Shown: positions 1-7,146 of the stretch, in pieces
Layout: each line of letters opens with the position of its first letter
Position numbering within the stretch: position 1 is the stretch's first letter
Origin: Streptomyces coffeae
Lineage (GTDB): Bacteria > Actinomycetota > Actinomycetes > Streptomycetales > Streptomycetaceae
NCBI RefSeq assembly: GCF_016741875.1
Contig: NZ_JAERRF010000025.1
Location: forward strand, 1 to 64,000
Length of the DNA: 64,000 nucleotides
Reading direction: 5' to 3'
Position numbers and translations under genes: made by a program
The notes under the pieces: model-generated
Databases searched by the model: none
Told to the model about the DNA's origin: nothing
Seen by the model: only the letters and a program-made list of their open reading frames with translations

Positions 1-315
1 GGAGTCGTACACGGCGCGCTCGGCCGTGCTTCCGGCGACGATCCGGCGGTCGACGTCGGCCAGGAGTTCCGGATCCCGCGCCATCAACGCCTGCGCCTCG
101 AGGACGGCCCGGGCCTCGCCACCGGCGAGGTGGCCACGGGCGACGAGGTCGGCGGCCACCGCCTCGACCGCCTGCCGCGCCCGGCCCTGCTCGCGAGGCG
201 CCTCCCCTTCGGCTATCCGCTCGGCCGGCGGTTCCAGCATCGCGGTGCCCATGCGGCGTACTTCGCCGATCGCCACTCCGTGGCTCACACCGACGCCTCG
301 CAGCGTTGTTCCCAT
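1..315 (-). CDS. ptsI: PTS enzyme I, N-terminal part (cut by window edge)
   Basis: Phosphoenolpyruvate-protein phosphotransferase, the cytoplasmic enzyme that starts the PTS phosphorelay by moving phosphate from PEP to HPr. Only the first 105 codons are here. They begin MGTTLRGVGVSHGVAIGEV and continue into the helical HPr-binding region with AVLEAQALMARDPELL, a pattern typical of streptomycete enzyme I. The active-site histidine and the PEP-binding barrel lie outside the window. The gene follows crr on the same strand after 78 bases, so the two probably form one transcript from the dre-bearing promoter upstream of crr. The ATG at 315 is chosen because homologues start with this sequence; the ribosome site in front is weak. 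Confidence 0.9.
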   Translation of the reverse strand, partial: MGTTLRGVGVSHGVAIGEVRRMGTAMLEPPAERIAEGEAPREQGRARQAVEAVAADLVARGHLAGGEARAVLEAQALMARDPELLADVDRRIVAGSTAERAVYDS

Positions 316-393
316 CTCACCTGTCTCCGGTCGTGCGGCGTCCGCGCCGCGGGGCTGGTTGTCCTGCGCGCCGCCGTGACGACGGCAGCGACG

Positions 394-843
394 TCACGTC
401 CAGAGGAAGAGACCGTCGCCGGGCTTCACCTCGCCGTCGGCACGGACACCGGACAGGGAGTCGGCCGCCGCCTCGAGCGCCACGACCGGGGACACCGGTG
501 ACTTGCCCGCGGCCTCGACGGCGGCGGGGTCCCAGCGCACCACACCCTGGCCACGGATCACGGTGTCGCCCTTGCTGACCAGGAGCTCGAAGCCCTCGCC
601 GCCCAACTGCACCGTGTCGATGCCGAGATGGGTGAGTACACCGTGTCCTTCGTCGTCGACCACGACGAACGCGTGGTGGTGCAGGGACAGCACAACGCCG
701 TCCAGGGGCGCGACCGCCTCCTGCGGCTCCCTGACCGGATCGATGGCGGCGCCCGGACCGACCATCGCCGCCGAGAAGACGGGGTCCGGCACTGCCGCCA
801 AGCCGACGGCACGCCCGGCAAGCGGTGACGTCACACGGGTCAC
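394..843 (-). CDS. crr: PTS EIIA component, glucose/GlcNAc type (Crr)
   Basis: Soluble EIIA domain of 149 residues, which passes phosphate from HPr to the membrane EIIB/EIIC sugar permease. The fold is recognisable from SPLAGRAVGLAAVPDPVFS at the start, then PLDGVVLSLHHHAFVV, and GVLTHLGIDTVQLGG, which carries the phosphorylated histidine (H in THLGIDT). The GTG start at 843 has an AGGAGGG ribosome site 7 bases away and gives the size usual for Streptomyces Crr; the frame stays open further upstream but that part does not resemble the family. In streptomycetes this protein serves N-acetylglucosamine uptake together with PtsI and NagE. A DasR-type site lies 80 bases upstream, so control by GlcNAc-6-phosphate/glucosamine-6-phosphate through DasR is expected. 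Confidence 0.93.
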   Translation of the reverse strand: MTRVTSPLAGRAVGLAAVPDPVFSAAMVGPGAAIDPVREPQEAVAPLDGVVLSLHHHAFVVVDDEGHGVLTHLGIDTVQLGGEGFELLVSKGDTVIRGQGVVRWDPAAVEAAGKSPVSPVVALEAAADSLSGVRADGEVKPGDGLFLWT

Positions 844-922
844 GATGGCCCTCCTGAACAACACGGCAAACGCCCGTTGCCTGATCCATGGGGTGCCGAG
901 CGGCGCATGAGCTGCGCCACTC

Positions 923-938
923 AGTGGTGTAGACCAGT
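923..938. promoter_or_regulatory. DasR-responsive element (dre) of crr-ptsI
   Basis: The 16 bases agtggtgtagaccagt match the streptomycete dre consensus (A-S-TGGTCTAGACCA-S-T) with one internal change. The site lies 80 bases upstream of the crr start, the place expected for DasR repression. A second, better site stands before the GH84 gene at 32190. Confidence 0.85.
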
Positions 939-1027
939 TGTAGCACGGAGGCCGCCGCACGCGGAACCTCGTGCGTGCGGCTTTCGCCCCGATGCAACTC
1001 AGCCCGCTATGGCTGACCTGGTTGTTC

Positions 1028-1915
1028 TCAGGCCGGTTGCCTGATGCTCTCGATGATGCGGGGGAAGCCCTCCCGTCCGTGACCCGCATCGATCTGACGC
1101 TGAATCAACTTCTGCACCACGGCCACCACCTCGGTACTGATGCCCTGCTCGGCAGTTGCGGTCACGAGGTGATCCAGGCTGGAGAACTCGAGGCTCTGCT
1201 GCCCTTCGACGGTGTAGTCGCCACCGTCGACCACCGCGGCGAAGCCCTCGAAGGCTCCGGTCATGGCGGTCAGCCAGGGCGCGGCCATGGTGGCGAACTC
1301 ACCCGCCGTGACACCGGCCGGCGCGACCATGGCGGCCCCGTGCAGGAATCCGGCGAACATGACGTACATGCCCGCGAGGAGGGCGAGGTCGTAGAGGGAG
1401 GCCAGCCCGGGGTCGTCACCGAAGTAGGTACTCATTCCCCACAGTTCGAGCAGTGGCTTGTGCTCATGGAAGACCTCGGCCGATCCGCTGTAGAGGACCG
1501 ATGCCCCAGGCCGGCCGATCATGTCCGGTACGGCCATGATGCCGCCGTCCAGATACGCCACCCCGACACCGGCGGCCCAGGCGGCCATCTCCCGTGACTG
1601 CTCCGGAGTGGTGGTCGTGACGTTGATCAGTGTGCGTCCGGCCAGCTCGGCGGTGAGCGGGTCGAGCACCTCGTGGACCGATACGTGGTCCAGCAGGCAG
1701 GCAATCACCACATGCCCGGACCGGACCGCGTCACCGGCCGTGGCGGCGGACGTGGCGGCGGACGTGGCGCCCTGCGCCACGAGGTCGTCCGCCTTCCCGG
1801 ATGTGCGGTTCCAGACGGTGGTCGGGTATCCGGCCTTCACCAGCGCGCCCGCGAGGGCGCTGCCCATCGCGCCCAGCCCGAGAACACTCACCTGGACATC
1901 GTTGTTCATTGTCAT
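1028..1915 (-). CDS. Imine reductase-like NADP-dependent oxidoreductase
   Basis: Cytosolic 295-residue enzyme of the beta-hydroxyacid dehydrogenase superfamily. The Rossmann motif GLGAMGSALA is at about residues 13-22 and the NADPH-type WNRTSGKADD at 35-44. It lacks the catalytic lysine segment of hydroxyisobutyrate dehydrogenases. Instead it has features typical of imine reductases: DGGIMAVPDMIG, PGASVLYSG, YFGDDPGLASLYDLALL and a helix ending FLHG. Asp176 in LYDLALL sits where R-type imine reductases carry their Asp proton donor. The natural substrate is unknown; cyclic imines are the family's usual test substrates. ATG at 1915 is preceded by GAGGGGGA. It is divergent from an HxlR regulator with a palindrome between them, so it is probably the regulated target. 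Confidence 0.82.
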   Translation of the reverse strand: MTMNNDVQVSVLGLGAMGSALAGALVKAGYPTTVWNRTSGKADDLVAQGATSAATSAATAGDAVRSGHVVIACLLDHVSVHEVLDPLTAELAGRTLINVTTTTPEQSREMAAWAAGVGVAYLDGGIMAVPDMIGRPGASVLYSGSAEVFHEHKPLLELWGMSTYFGDDPGLASLYDLALLAGMYVMFAGFLHGAAMVAPAGVTAGEFATMAAPWLTAMTGAFEGFAAVVDGGDYTVEGQQSLEFSSLDHLVTATAEQGISTEVVAVVQKLIQRQIDAGHGREGFPRIIESIRQPA

Positions 1916-2000
1916 GATGCGGGGCTCCCCCTCGTGTTGATCGTTCGGTTCGATCCTCTCCGCCGCCGGTAGGGTTGACCAGTACGGACCAAATAGTCAG

Positions 2001-2022
2001 GTACTCACCTGTGGGTAAGTAC
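2001..2022. promoter_or_regulatory. Probable HxlR operator between imine reductase and regulator genes
   Basis: GTACTCACC and GGTAAGTAC form an inverted repeat (8 of 9 positions) separated by TGTG, 25 bases before the HxlR start. Spacing and sequence resemble HxlR-family operators. It could control both divergent genes. Assignment is by position and symmetry only. Confidence 0.7.
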
Positions 2023-2046
2023 ACCTGGGAGAGTTGGAGAAGGCGC

Positions 2047-2472
2047 ATGGCATCGTCAGCGCGACGTGGTCCCTACTTCTGCGGTATCGACGCGGCGATG
2101 GATGTCGTCACGGGGAAGTGGAAATCGCTGATCCTGTGGGAGTTGCACCACCACGGGACGCGCCGGTTCGCCGAGCTCCGGCGCGGGTTGCCGGGTGTCA
2201 GCGAGAAGATGCTGATCCAGCATCTGAGGGAGATGGAAGAAGACGGCCTCGTCCATCGCGAGGTGTTCCGCCAGGTGCCACCGAAGGTGGAGTACTCACT
2301 GACCGAGCACGGTGTCTCGCTCAACGCCGCGCTCGCCCCTCTGGGGCAGTGGGGCAGCGAACGCATACAACGGATCGGGGCCGAGAAGATCGGGGCCGCC
2401 CAGAAGGGCGCTCACCGATCAGCGCCCGACTGCTCAGCGCACGGACCTACACCGCCCACCAGAACGGGGTGA
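2047..2472 (+). CDS. HxlR-family winged-helix transcription regulator
   Basis: A 141-residue DNA-binding protein. The HxlR domain spans about residues 10-105: CGIDAAMDVVTGKWKSLILW, RRFAELRRGLPGVSEKMLIQ, then HLREMEEDGLVHREVF and the wing PPKVEYSLTEHG. The invariant GKW start of the winged helix and the S-E-K-M-L recognition helix are present, with one conserved cysteine near the N terminus as in redox- or aldehyde-sensing members. ATG 2047 is chosen over an upstream ATG because GGAGAAGG lies 7 bases before it and the palindrome at 2001-2022 would otherwise be inside the gene. It is divergent from the imine-reductase-like gene and very likely regulates it. The C-terminal 20 residues look non-conserved and run into a Nudix remnant. 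Confidence 0.88.
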   Translation: MASSARRGPYFCGIDAAMDVVTGKWKSLILWELHHHGTRRFAELRRGLPGVSEKMLIQHLREMEEDGLVHREVFRQVPPKVEYSLTEHGVSLNAALAPLGQWGSERIQRIGAEKIGAAQKGAHRSAPDCSAHGPTPPTRTG

Positions 2473-2699
2473 GTTGGCACCTCACCGCGCTGTTCTACGC
2501 CGTTGCCCTCGCGGGGAGCGCACCGGTGGTGACCGAGGTCGACGGCTCTACGGATGCGGCGAGGTGGATGCCCCTGTCGCAGCTGCGCGACTCCACGCTG
2601 TCACCGGCCGCCGTCGACGCGCTCCGGCTGCTCGACGAGGTGGCCCCGCGCACCGAGGATCCCGCTTGGCCGACCGCGCAACCTGCGCGCGTACTCCTG
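2451..2699 (+). pseudogene. C-terminal remnant of a Nudix hydrolase
   Basis: The frame reads GVSWHLTALFYAVALAG, then VVTEVDGSTDAARWMPLSQL and LSPAAVDALRLLDE. This matches the last strands and helix of actinobacterial Nudix hydrolases, which end with a STDxxxW-PL segment. The Nudix box (GX5EX7REUXEEXGU) that forms the catalytic site should lie upstream, but that DNA is the tail of the HxlR gene, so the catalytic half is missing. The frame has no stop of its own before the next gene. It is best read as a deletion scar. The homology call is from memory of the family pattern. Confidence 0.55.
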
Positions 2700-2723
2700 A
2701 CCACTCCACGGAGGTCACACACT

Positions 2724-3302
2724 GTGCGAAAGCTCATCTACTTCGTCGCCATGACCCTGGACGGCTTCATCGCCTCCCCCGACTCCGACCACTCGATGTT
2801 CATCGAGGGCGAGGACCACGGGGCGTGGGTGCTGGAACACATGCCGGAGACGGTCCCCACGGCCTACCGGCACCTGGTTCCGGGCCTTGCCGAGACCGGG
2901 AACCGCCGGTTCGACACGGTGCTGATGGGACGGGCGACCTACGAGTTCGGCCTGCGCGACGGCGCTACGAGTCCTTATGGACATCTGCGCCAGTACGTCA
3001 TGTCCACCAGCCTGGACAGCGTCCCGGACGCCGCGATGGGCCTCGTCTCCGAGGACCCACTGGAGTTCGTCCGCACCCTGAAGAAGGAACACGGACTGGA
3101 CATCTGGCTCTGCGGCGGCGGCAAGCTCGCCGCCGCGCTCCGCGACGAGATCGACGAACTCATCGTCAAGATCAACCCCGTGGTGATCGGCTCGGGCATC
3201 CCGCTCTTCGACTCGGCTCACTCACCGCAGCGATACGACGTCGTCTCGGGCGAGATCTACGACAGCGGTGTCACGATCATGACCTACGCCCGACGCGGCT
3301 GA
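2724..3302 (+). CDS. Dihydrofolate reductase-like (RibD C-terminal) protein
   Basis: A 192-residue protein of the RibD C-terminal/DHFR-like family (YwjB/YyaP type). It begins VRKLIYFVAMTLDGFIASPD, the strand-turn motif of these proteins, has VLMGRATYEFG near residue 70 and the cofactor-loop motif DIWLCGGGKLAAAL near 130, and ends with VIGSGIPLFDS. These are NADPH-binding proteins of mostly unknown substrate; they are not the housekeeping folate enzyme. GTG 2724 has GGAGG 9 bases upstream. It follows the Nudix remnant on the same strand. It is cytosolic, with no sign of damage. Confidence 0.85.
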   Translation: MRKLIYFVAMTLDGFIASPDSDHSMFIEGEDHGAWVLEHMPETVPTAYRHLVPGLAETGNRRFDTVLMGRATYEFGLRDGATSPYGHLRQYVMSTSLDSVPDAAMGLVSEDPLEFVRTLKKEHGLDIWLCGGGKLAAALRDEIDELIVKINPVVIGSGIPLFDSAHSPQRYDVVSGEIYDSGVTIMTYARRG

Positions 3303-3382
3303 GCGCCCACATCAGCCGTACGTCCGCGTGGGGTTGCGAAATCCCGTTGCCCGCCGGAGCAGCCGCATACGATCCTCCCGGG

Positions 3383-3961
3383 ATGGACCTTCCACCGCAG
3401 GTGATCGAGCTGGACGGCGTGACGCTGCGCCGCTTCAACGGCGAGGCGGACCTTCCGGAGCTCTTCCGGGTCCTCGAGGAATCGCTGGAGCACCTGCGCC
3501 CATGGGTGCACTGGGTCGCCGAGCACAGCCTGGCCAGGACGACCACCTTTCTCGCCAGCCGCGCCGAGCGCTGGGCGGACGGGGACGCGTTCTCCTACGC
3601 GATCGTGCTCGACGGAGGGATCGTCGGCGCCTGCGGGCTGTTCCGGCACGATGACACTCCGGCCAACAGCTACGAGCTCGGCTACTGGCTGCACCCCGCC
3701 GCCACCGGCCGTGGTGTCGCCACCCGGGCCGCCCGCGCCCTGGTCGAACAGGCCTTCCGGCTCCCCGGTATCGACTATGTCGAGATCGTCCACGACCCGG
3801 CCAACCTCGCAAGTGGCGCCATTCCGGCCCGCCTTGGCTTCATCGAACATCTCCGTCGCCCAGCCGAGCGCCTCGCTCCGGCCGAGACCGGCGAGGATCA
3901 GATCTGGCGGCTCACCCGCCGTCAGGCGAAGGCCACCCTGGCCTCCGGCGAGGCACCATGA
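3383..3961 (+). CDS. GNAT N-acetyltransferase, RimJ/RimL type
   Basis: A 192-residue acetyltransferase. The opening VTLRRFNGEADLPELFRVLE and HLRPWVHWV are typical of ribosomal-protein-serine/alanine acetyltransferase-like enzymes. The acetyl-CoA pyrophosphate loop is GRGVATRAARALVEQAF near residue 115, preceded by YELGYWLHP. The C-terminal part SGAIPARLGFIEH completes the fold. The acceptor is unknown; many relatives act on amines or antibiotics rather than ribosomal proteins. ATG 3383 lies close to a CTCCCGGG sequence and lacks a good ribosome site, but earlier codons in frame do not fit the family. Its TGA is 37 bases before the next start, so co-transcription is plausible. Confidence 0.85.
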   Translation: MDLPPQVIELDGVTLRRFNGEADLPELFRVLEESLEHLRPWVHWVAEHSLARTTTFLASRAERWADGDAFSYAIVLDGGIVGACGLFRHDDTPANSYELGYWLHPAATGRGVATRAARALVEQAFRLPGIDYVEIVHDPANLASGAIPARLGFIEHLRRPAERLAPAETGEDQIWRLTRRQAKATLASGEAP

Positions 3962-3998
3962 TGACCCGGGCGGGACGACGGAGAAAGGCCATACGACG

Positions 3999-4487
3999 AT
4001 GATCACTTCCCTGCCGGATTTCGAGCAGGTCTTCATCCACGCCTGGCCGGATGACCCGCAGGAGAAGATCCCCTCGCTGCTGTCCGTGGTGTACGAGCCG
4101 GCGGCGACCGGCCGGCGGTGGCTGCTGTGGGCCGGGCCACCGGTCTTCCGGGAGTTCGTCCCCTTCGACGATGTCGCGCATGTGAAGGAGTTCGCCCAGG
4201 CCCTGCTGGACCTTCCGGTGGCGGCCGAGCCGTACGAGCGGGACGTGGACCTCGCGGAGGAGGAGACGGAGGCGGGGGCCGATGACGGGCTGTGTACCGC
4301 CACCCTGACCGTCGGCCGGGACGCGGCCCGCGGATACCGCCCCTACCTCGCCTACCAGTCGTACTACGTGTTCCCCGACCGCCCCGATCTGAACGCCCTG
4401 GGGGTGGATGTCTGCTGCCGCGACCCTGACGTCGGCCGTCTGCACTCCGAAGCCAGGGCACTGCTCGCGGCGCTGGACGACGCCTGA
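3999..4487 (+). CDS. Hypothetical protein, 162 residues
   Basis: I do not recognise the family. The protein is acidic, with EEETEAGADDG near residue 90 and a C-terminal stretch DPDVGRLHSEARALLAALDD. It is rich in aromatic residues around YRPYLAYQSYYVFPDRPDL and has no signal peptide or membrane segment. The start ATG 3999 has GAGAAAGG about 8 bases upstream. An immunity or SMI1-like fold is conceivable from size and acidity but not shown. It sits 37 bases after the GNAT gene and may share its transcript. Confidence 0.7.
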   Translation: MITSLPDFEQVFIHAWPDDPQEKIPSLLSVVYEPAATGRRWLLWAGPPVFREFVPFDDVAHVKEFAQALLDLPVAAEPYERDVDLAEEETEAGADDGLCTATLTVGRDAARGYRPYLAYQSYYVFPDRPDLNALGVDVCCRDPDVGRLHSEARALLAALDDA

Positions 4488-4528
4488 GGTGCGCGGCGGG
4501 CTCGGGTGTGGCGCTGTGACGGAAATCC

Positions 4529-5170
4529 TTAGTCCTTGCGGCCCGTCACGGCCACACCGAGCCCGAGACCGATCATGGTGAGCCCACCGGCGCCGCCCAC
4601 CATCGACAGCCGCCGCGGGGAGCGGGCGAACCAATCCCGTGTGGTGCCCGCCACCAGTCCCCACACGCTGTCGCAGACCATCGCGATCAGGTTGAAAACC
4701 AGGCCGAGCAGCAGCATCTGCGCGGCCACATCACCCTCGCCGCGGTCGACGAACTGCGGAAGAACAGCGGCGAAGAAAACGATGGTCTTGGGGTTGGTGA
4801 CGCCGACCGCGAATCCCTCCCAGAAGGTGCGCCGACTTCCCTGGGCGGCACCATCGGGTGACCGGAAAGCCGAGAGCATCGACTTCCGCTGTCGCACCGC
4901 CTTGATCCCCAAATAGATCAAATAGGCGGCGCCGCACAGTTTGAGCGCGGTGAAAACGATGACCGACTCCTCGACCACCGTCCCCACGCCGAGCGCCACG
5001 GCTACCACCAGTACATACGCCCCCACCGTGTTCCCGGCGACCGTGGTGAGCGCGGCACGGCGGCCCTGCGCCAATGCCCGTCCGATCACAAAGAGGACAC
5101 TGGGCCCGGGAACAATGATGAGCAGAAATGATGCGGCCGCGAAAACGGCCAGACGATCAGGAGGGACCAT
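4529..5170 (-). CDS. LysE/RhtB-family amino-acid exporter
   Basis: An inner-membrane exporter of 213 residues with about six transmembrane helices. The family signature near the N terminus is present: FLLIIVPGPSVLFVIGRALA followed by a glycine-rich loop with GNTVGAY. A second signature, WEGFAVGVTNPKTIVFFAAV, sits mid-protein. Members export amino acids or homoserine-like compounds; the substrate cannot be read from sequence. A paralogue of identical length lies at 40519-41160, so the genome keeps at least two. It is convergent with the preceding gene (about 40 bases apart), and its start region faces the HAD gene. Confidence 0.88.
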   Translation of the reverse strand: MVPPDRLAVFAAASFLLIIVPGPSVLFVIGRALAQGRRAALTTVAGNTVGAYVLVVAVALGVGTVVEESVIVFTALKLCGAAYLIYLGIKAVRQRKSMLSAFRSPDGAAQGSRRTFWEGFAVGVTNPKTIVFFAAVLPQFVDRGEGDVAAQMLLLGLVFNLIAMVCDSVWGLVAGTTRDWFARSPRRLSMVGGAGGLTMIGLGLGVAVTGRKD

Positions 5171-5336
5171 ACGGCGATCGTAGTCAGGGAATCGGTCGGC
5201 CCCAACCCATTATCCCGGGACCAGAACACGAGGGACAGCAAGACCTTCCACTACGGATGATTGCTTCTGAAGCGATGAGAAAGGTCACTCACGATACGGT
5301 GAACGCGCAACGCACACCAGCGCTTATGCTGCCGAG

Positions 5337-5987
5337 ATGATCAAGCCGATAGAACTCGTCATCTTCGACTGCGACGGTGTACTGGTCGACAGCGAACGCA
5401 TCGCCGCACGTGTCCAGGTCGCCCTCGGCGCGGAGTTGGGCTGGCCACTCACCGAGGAGGAAGTCATCGAGCGGTTCATCGGGCGCTCCAGCCTCTCCAT
5501 CGGTGAGCAGATCGCCGCCCGGCTCGGCGAGGAGACGGCCGCCCTCTGGGAGAAACGGTTCGTACGGCTGCACCGTGAGGCAGTGGACGCGGGCCTCACC
5601 CCCGTCGAGGGACTGCCGGAGGCACTCGACGCGCTCACCCTGCCGACCTGCGTCGCCTCCAGCGGCTCCCACGAGAAGATGCGCCACACCCTCGGCCGCA
5701 CCGGCCTGTACGACCACTTCGCGGGCCGTATCTACAGCGCCACCGAGGTCGCCCGTGGCAAGCCCGCCCCGGATCTGTTCCTGTACGCCGCACAGCGGAT
5801 GGGTGTCGACCCGGCGGCCTGCGCCGTCGTCGAGGACAGTCGGCCCGGCGTCGAGGCCGCCCGCGCCGCGGGGATGCGCGCCTTCGGCTACGCCGGCGGG
5901 CTGACCCCGTCCGAACGGCTCGAAGGCCCCGGCACCATCGTCTTCCACGACATGCGCGAACTCCCCGGTCTCCTCTCCGGACAGTGA
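5337..5987 (+). CDS. HAD-superfamily phosphatase (beta-phosphoglucomutase-like)
   Basis: A 216-residue cytosolic hydrolase. Motif I is VIFDCDGVLVDSE at residues 7-19 (nucleophile and acid/base Asp). A helical cap follows, then motif II VASSGSHEKM, motif III lysine in RGKPAPDLF, and motif IV VVEDSRPGVEAA. The whole catalytic set is intact. The subgroup resembles YieH/phosphoglycolate-type phosphatases that act on small sugar phosphates; the exact substrate is open. A perfect 14-base hairpin directly follows the stop codon. Confidence 0.88.
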   Translation: MIKPIELVIFDCDGVLVDSERIAARVQVALGAELGWPLTEEEVIERFIGRSSLSIGEQIAARLGEETAALWEKRFVRLHREAVDAGLTPVEGLPEALDALTLPTCVASSGSHEKMRHTLGRTGLYDHFAGRIYSATEVARGKPAPDLFLYAAQRMGVDPAACAVVEDSRPGVEAARAAGMRAFGYAGGLTPSERLEGPGTIVFHDMRELPGLLSGQ

Positions 5988-6023
5988 CCACCCGGCCGGG
6001 GTCGCAGGGCCCCGGCCGGGTGG
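5988..6023. terminator. Strong bidirectional hairpin terminator
   Basis: ccacccggccgggg at 5988-6001 pairs perfectly with ccccggccgggtgg at 6010-6023 around an 8-base loop. It starts one base after the HAD stop codon and lies between convergent genes (HAD and RNase H). There is no U-tract, as is usual in Streptomyces. Confidence 0.85.
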
Positions 6024-6040
6024 GCGCACGGGAGGGAGTA

Positions 6041-6748
6041 CTAGTCGGCCGCCGTGGCTTCCGTGGCGCAGGAGGGGTGACCCCAGCCGTCGGGGTTCTT
6101 CATGATCGTCTCGCCCTTGCCGTAGGGCGTACCGCAGCGGCACCGGCCGGGGAACTTCGCCTTGACGGACGCCTTCGACCGGGTGCCGCTCCCCCGCTGT
6201 GCCGCCGTCTTGCGCGGGCGCGCGGCGCCGGTGCGCCCCGAGCGCGACGCCGACGGGGCCTCCGGCGGCGGCAGGGCGGATCCGAGGGAGGTGCCCGCCG
6301 GCTGCTGAGTGCGGGCCGTGTGACTGGCCGCCTGGTCCGCGGCCGCGTTGAACGGGTCGCCGTCGACCTGGTGTGCGGGCACGTAGACGAACTCCACCGA
6401 CCGGCCGTCCAGGAGTTCGTCGATCCGCATCACGAGCTCTCGGTTGGCCACCGGTGAGCCCGAGGCGGTCTTCCATCCCTTCCTGCGCCACCCAGGCAGC
6501 CAGGTGGTGACCGCCTTCATCGCGTACTGGGAGTCCATCCGCACTTGCAGGGGCTGGTCCGCGTCGGTGGTCTCCAACAGCTTCTGCAAAGCGGTCAGTT
6601 CAGCCACGTTGTTGGTGGCGGTGCCGAGTGGCCCCGCCTCCCAGCGCGCCACCGCACCGTCACTGTCCGCGATGACCCATGCCCAGGCCGCGGGCCCGGG
6701 GTTTCCCTTCGATGCCCCGTCACACGCGGCGATGATCTGTTCAGCCAT
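6041..6748 (-). CDS. rnhA: Ribonuclease HI with C-terminal zinc-finger-like tail
   Basis: Cleaves the RNA strand of RNA/DNA hybrids. The RNase H fold spans residues 1-140 with all four acidic residues visible: Asp in ACDGASKGNPGP, Glu in NNVAELTAL, Asp in RMDSQYAMKAV, and Asp in FNAAADQAA. A linker rich in Ala/Pro/Arg follows. The last 40 residues, CRCGTPYGKGETIMKN and WGHPSCA, hold Cys/His ligands that could bind zinc; this tail is common in actinobacterial homologues. ATG 6748 starts directly at the conserved MAEQIIAACDG; upstream codons fall into a hairpin. It is convergent with the HAD gene. Confidence 0.9.
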   Translation of the reverse strand: MAEQIIAACDGASKGNPGPAAWAWVIADSDGAVARWEAGPLGTATNNVAELTALQKLLETTDADQPLQVRMDSQYAMKAVTTWLPGWRRKGWKTASGSPVANRELVMRIDELLDGRSVEFVYVPAHQVDGDPFNAAADQAASHTARTQQPAGTSLGSALPPPEAPSASRSGRTGAARPRKTAAQRGSGTRSKASVKAKFPGRCRCGTPYGKGETIMKNPDGWGHPSCATEATAAD

Positions 6749-6778
6749 ACGCCGATACTGCCAGCACCCGGCCCCGTA

Positions 6779-6818
6779 CGGCGCCGCACCTCCCCCGACG
6801 CCGTACGGTGCGGCGCCG
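6779..6818 (-). terminator. Hairpin downstream of the decayed TetR gene
   Basis: cggcgccgcacc (6779-6790) and ggtgcggcgccg (6807-6818) are perfectly complementary, with a 16-base loop. It lies just 3' of the TetR remnant and upstream of rnhA, so it may be the old terminator of the TetR gene. Confidence 0.5.
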
Positions 6819-6829
6819 GGCACGTCGCG

Positions 6830-7002
6830 TCAGGCCAGGAGGGCGCGGACAGCGGGGGCGTAGAACTCGACGACCTCGTCGGGGGGAGCGCGACGGCCGA
6901 CGGGACACGGAGCACGTAGCGGGCCGTGGCGAGACCGATGAACTGGGCGGCCGGCGGACCGAGCCTGCGCTCATCGGTCACGGTCCCCAGGGTGATGCGC
7001 AT
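6830..7002 (-). pseudogene. Frameshifted C-terminal remnant of a TetR-family regulator
   Basis: One frame reads RRLGPPAAQFIGLATARYVL RV (spaced here), the penultimate helix of the common TetR C-terminal domain. One base later the neighbouring frame continues with PPDEVVEFYAPAVRALLA and a stop at 6830. The two pieces join into a normal TetR C terminus if one base is lost or gained near 6890-6900. No helix-turn-helix is present upstream, so this is a broken 3' end rather than a gene. Confidence 0.6.
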
Positions 7003-7146
7003 GGGCTGTGCGACGCGGGAAGGGCCGCCGGATGTCGCGGTCTGGCTGGTGGAGATGGTGGCCGAAGGGCTGCGCCGGGTAGGGCGGGTGGCGCCGGTGG
7101 TGACCGCTCGCCGGTGACCCCGTCGGCGAGCGCCCCGCCCTGATCC

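Noticed and set aside
1028..1915. Reading the NADP enzyme as 3-hydroxyisobutyrate dehydrogenase
   Set aside because: The catalytic-lysine pattern of that enzyme is absent and imine-reductase motifs with Asp176 are present.
6971..7146. A possible short protein on the plus strand ending AEGLRRVGRVAPVVTARR
   Set aside because: It overlaps the TetR remnant, has no clear start, and cannot be separated from chance open sequence.
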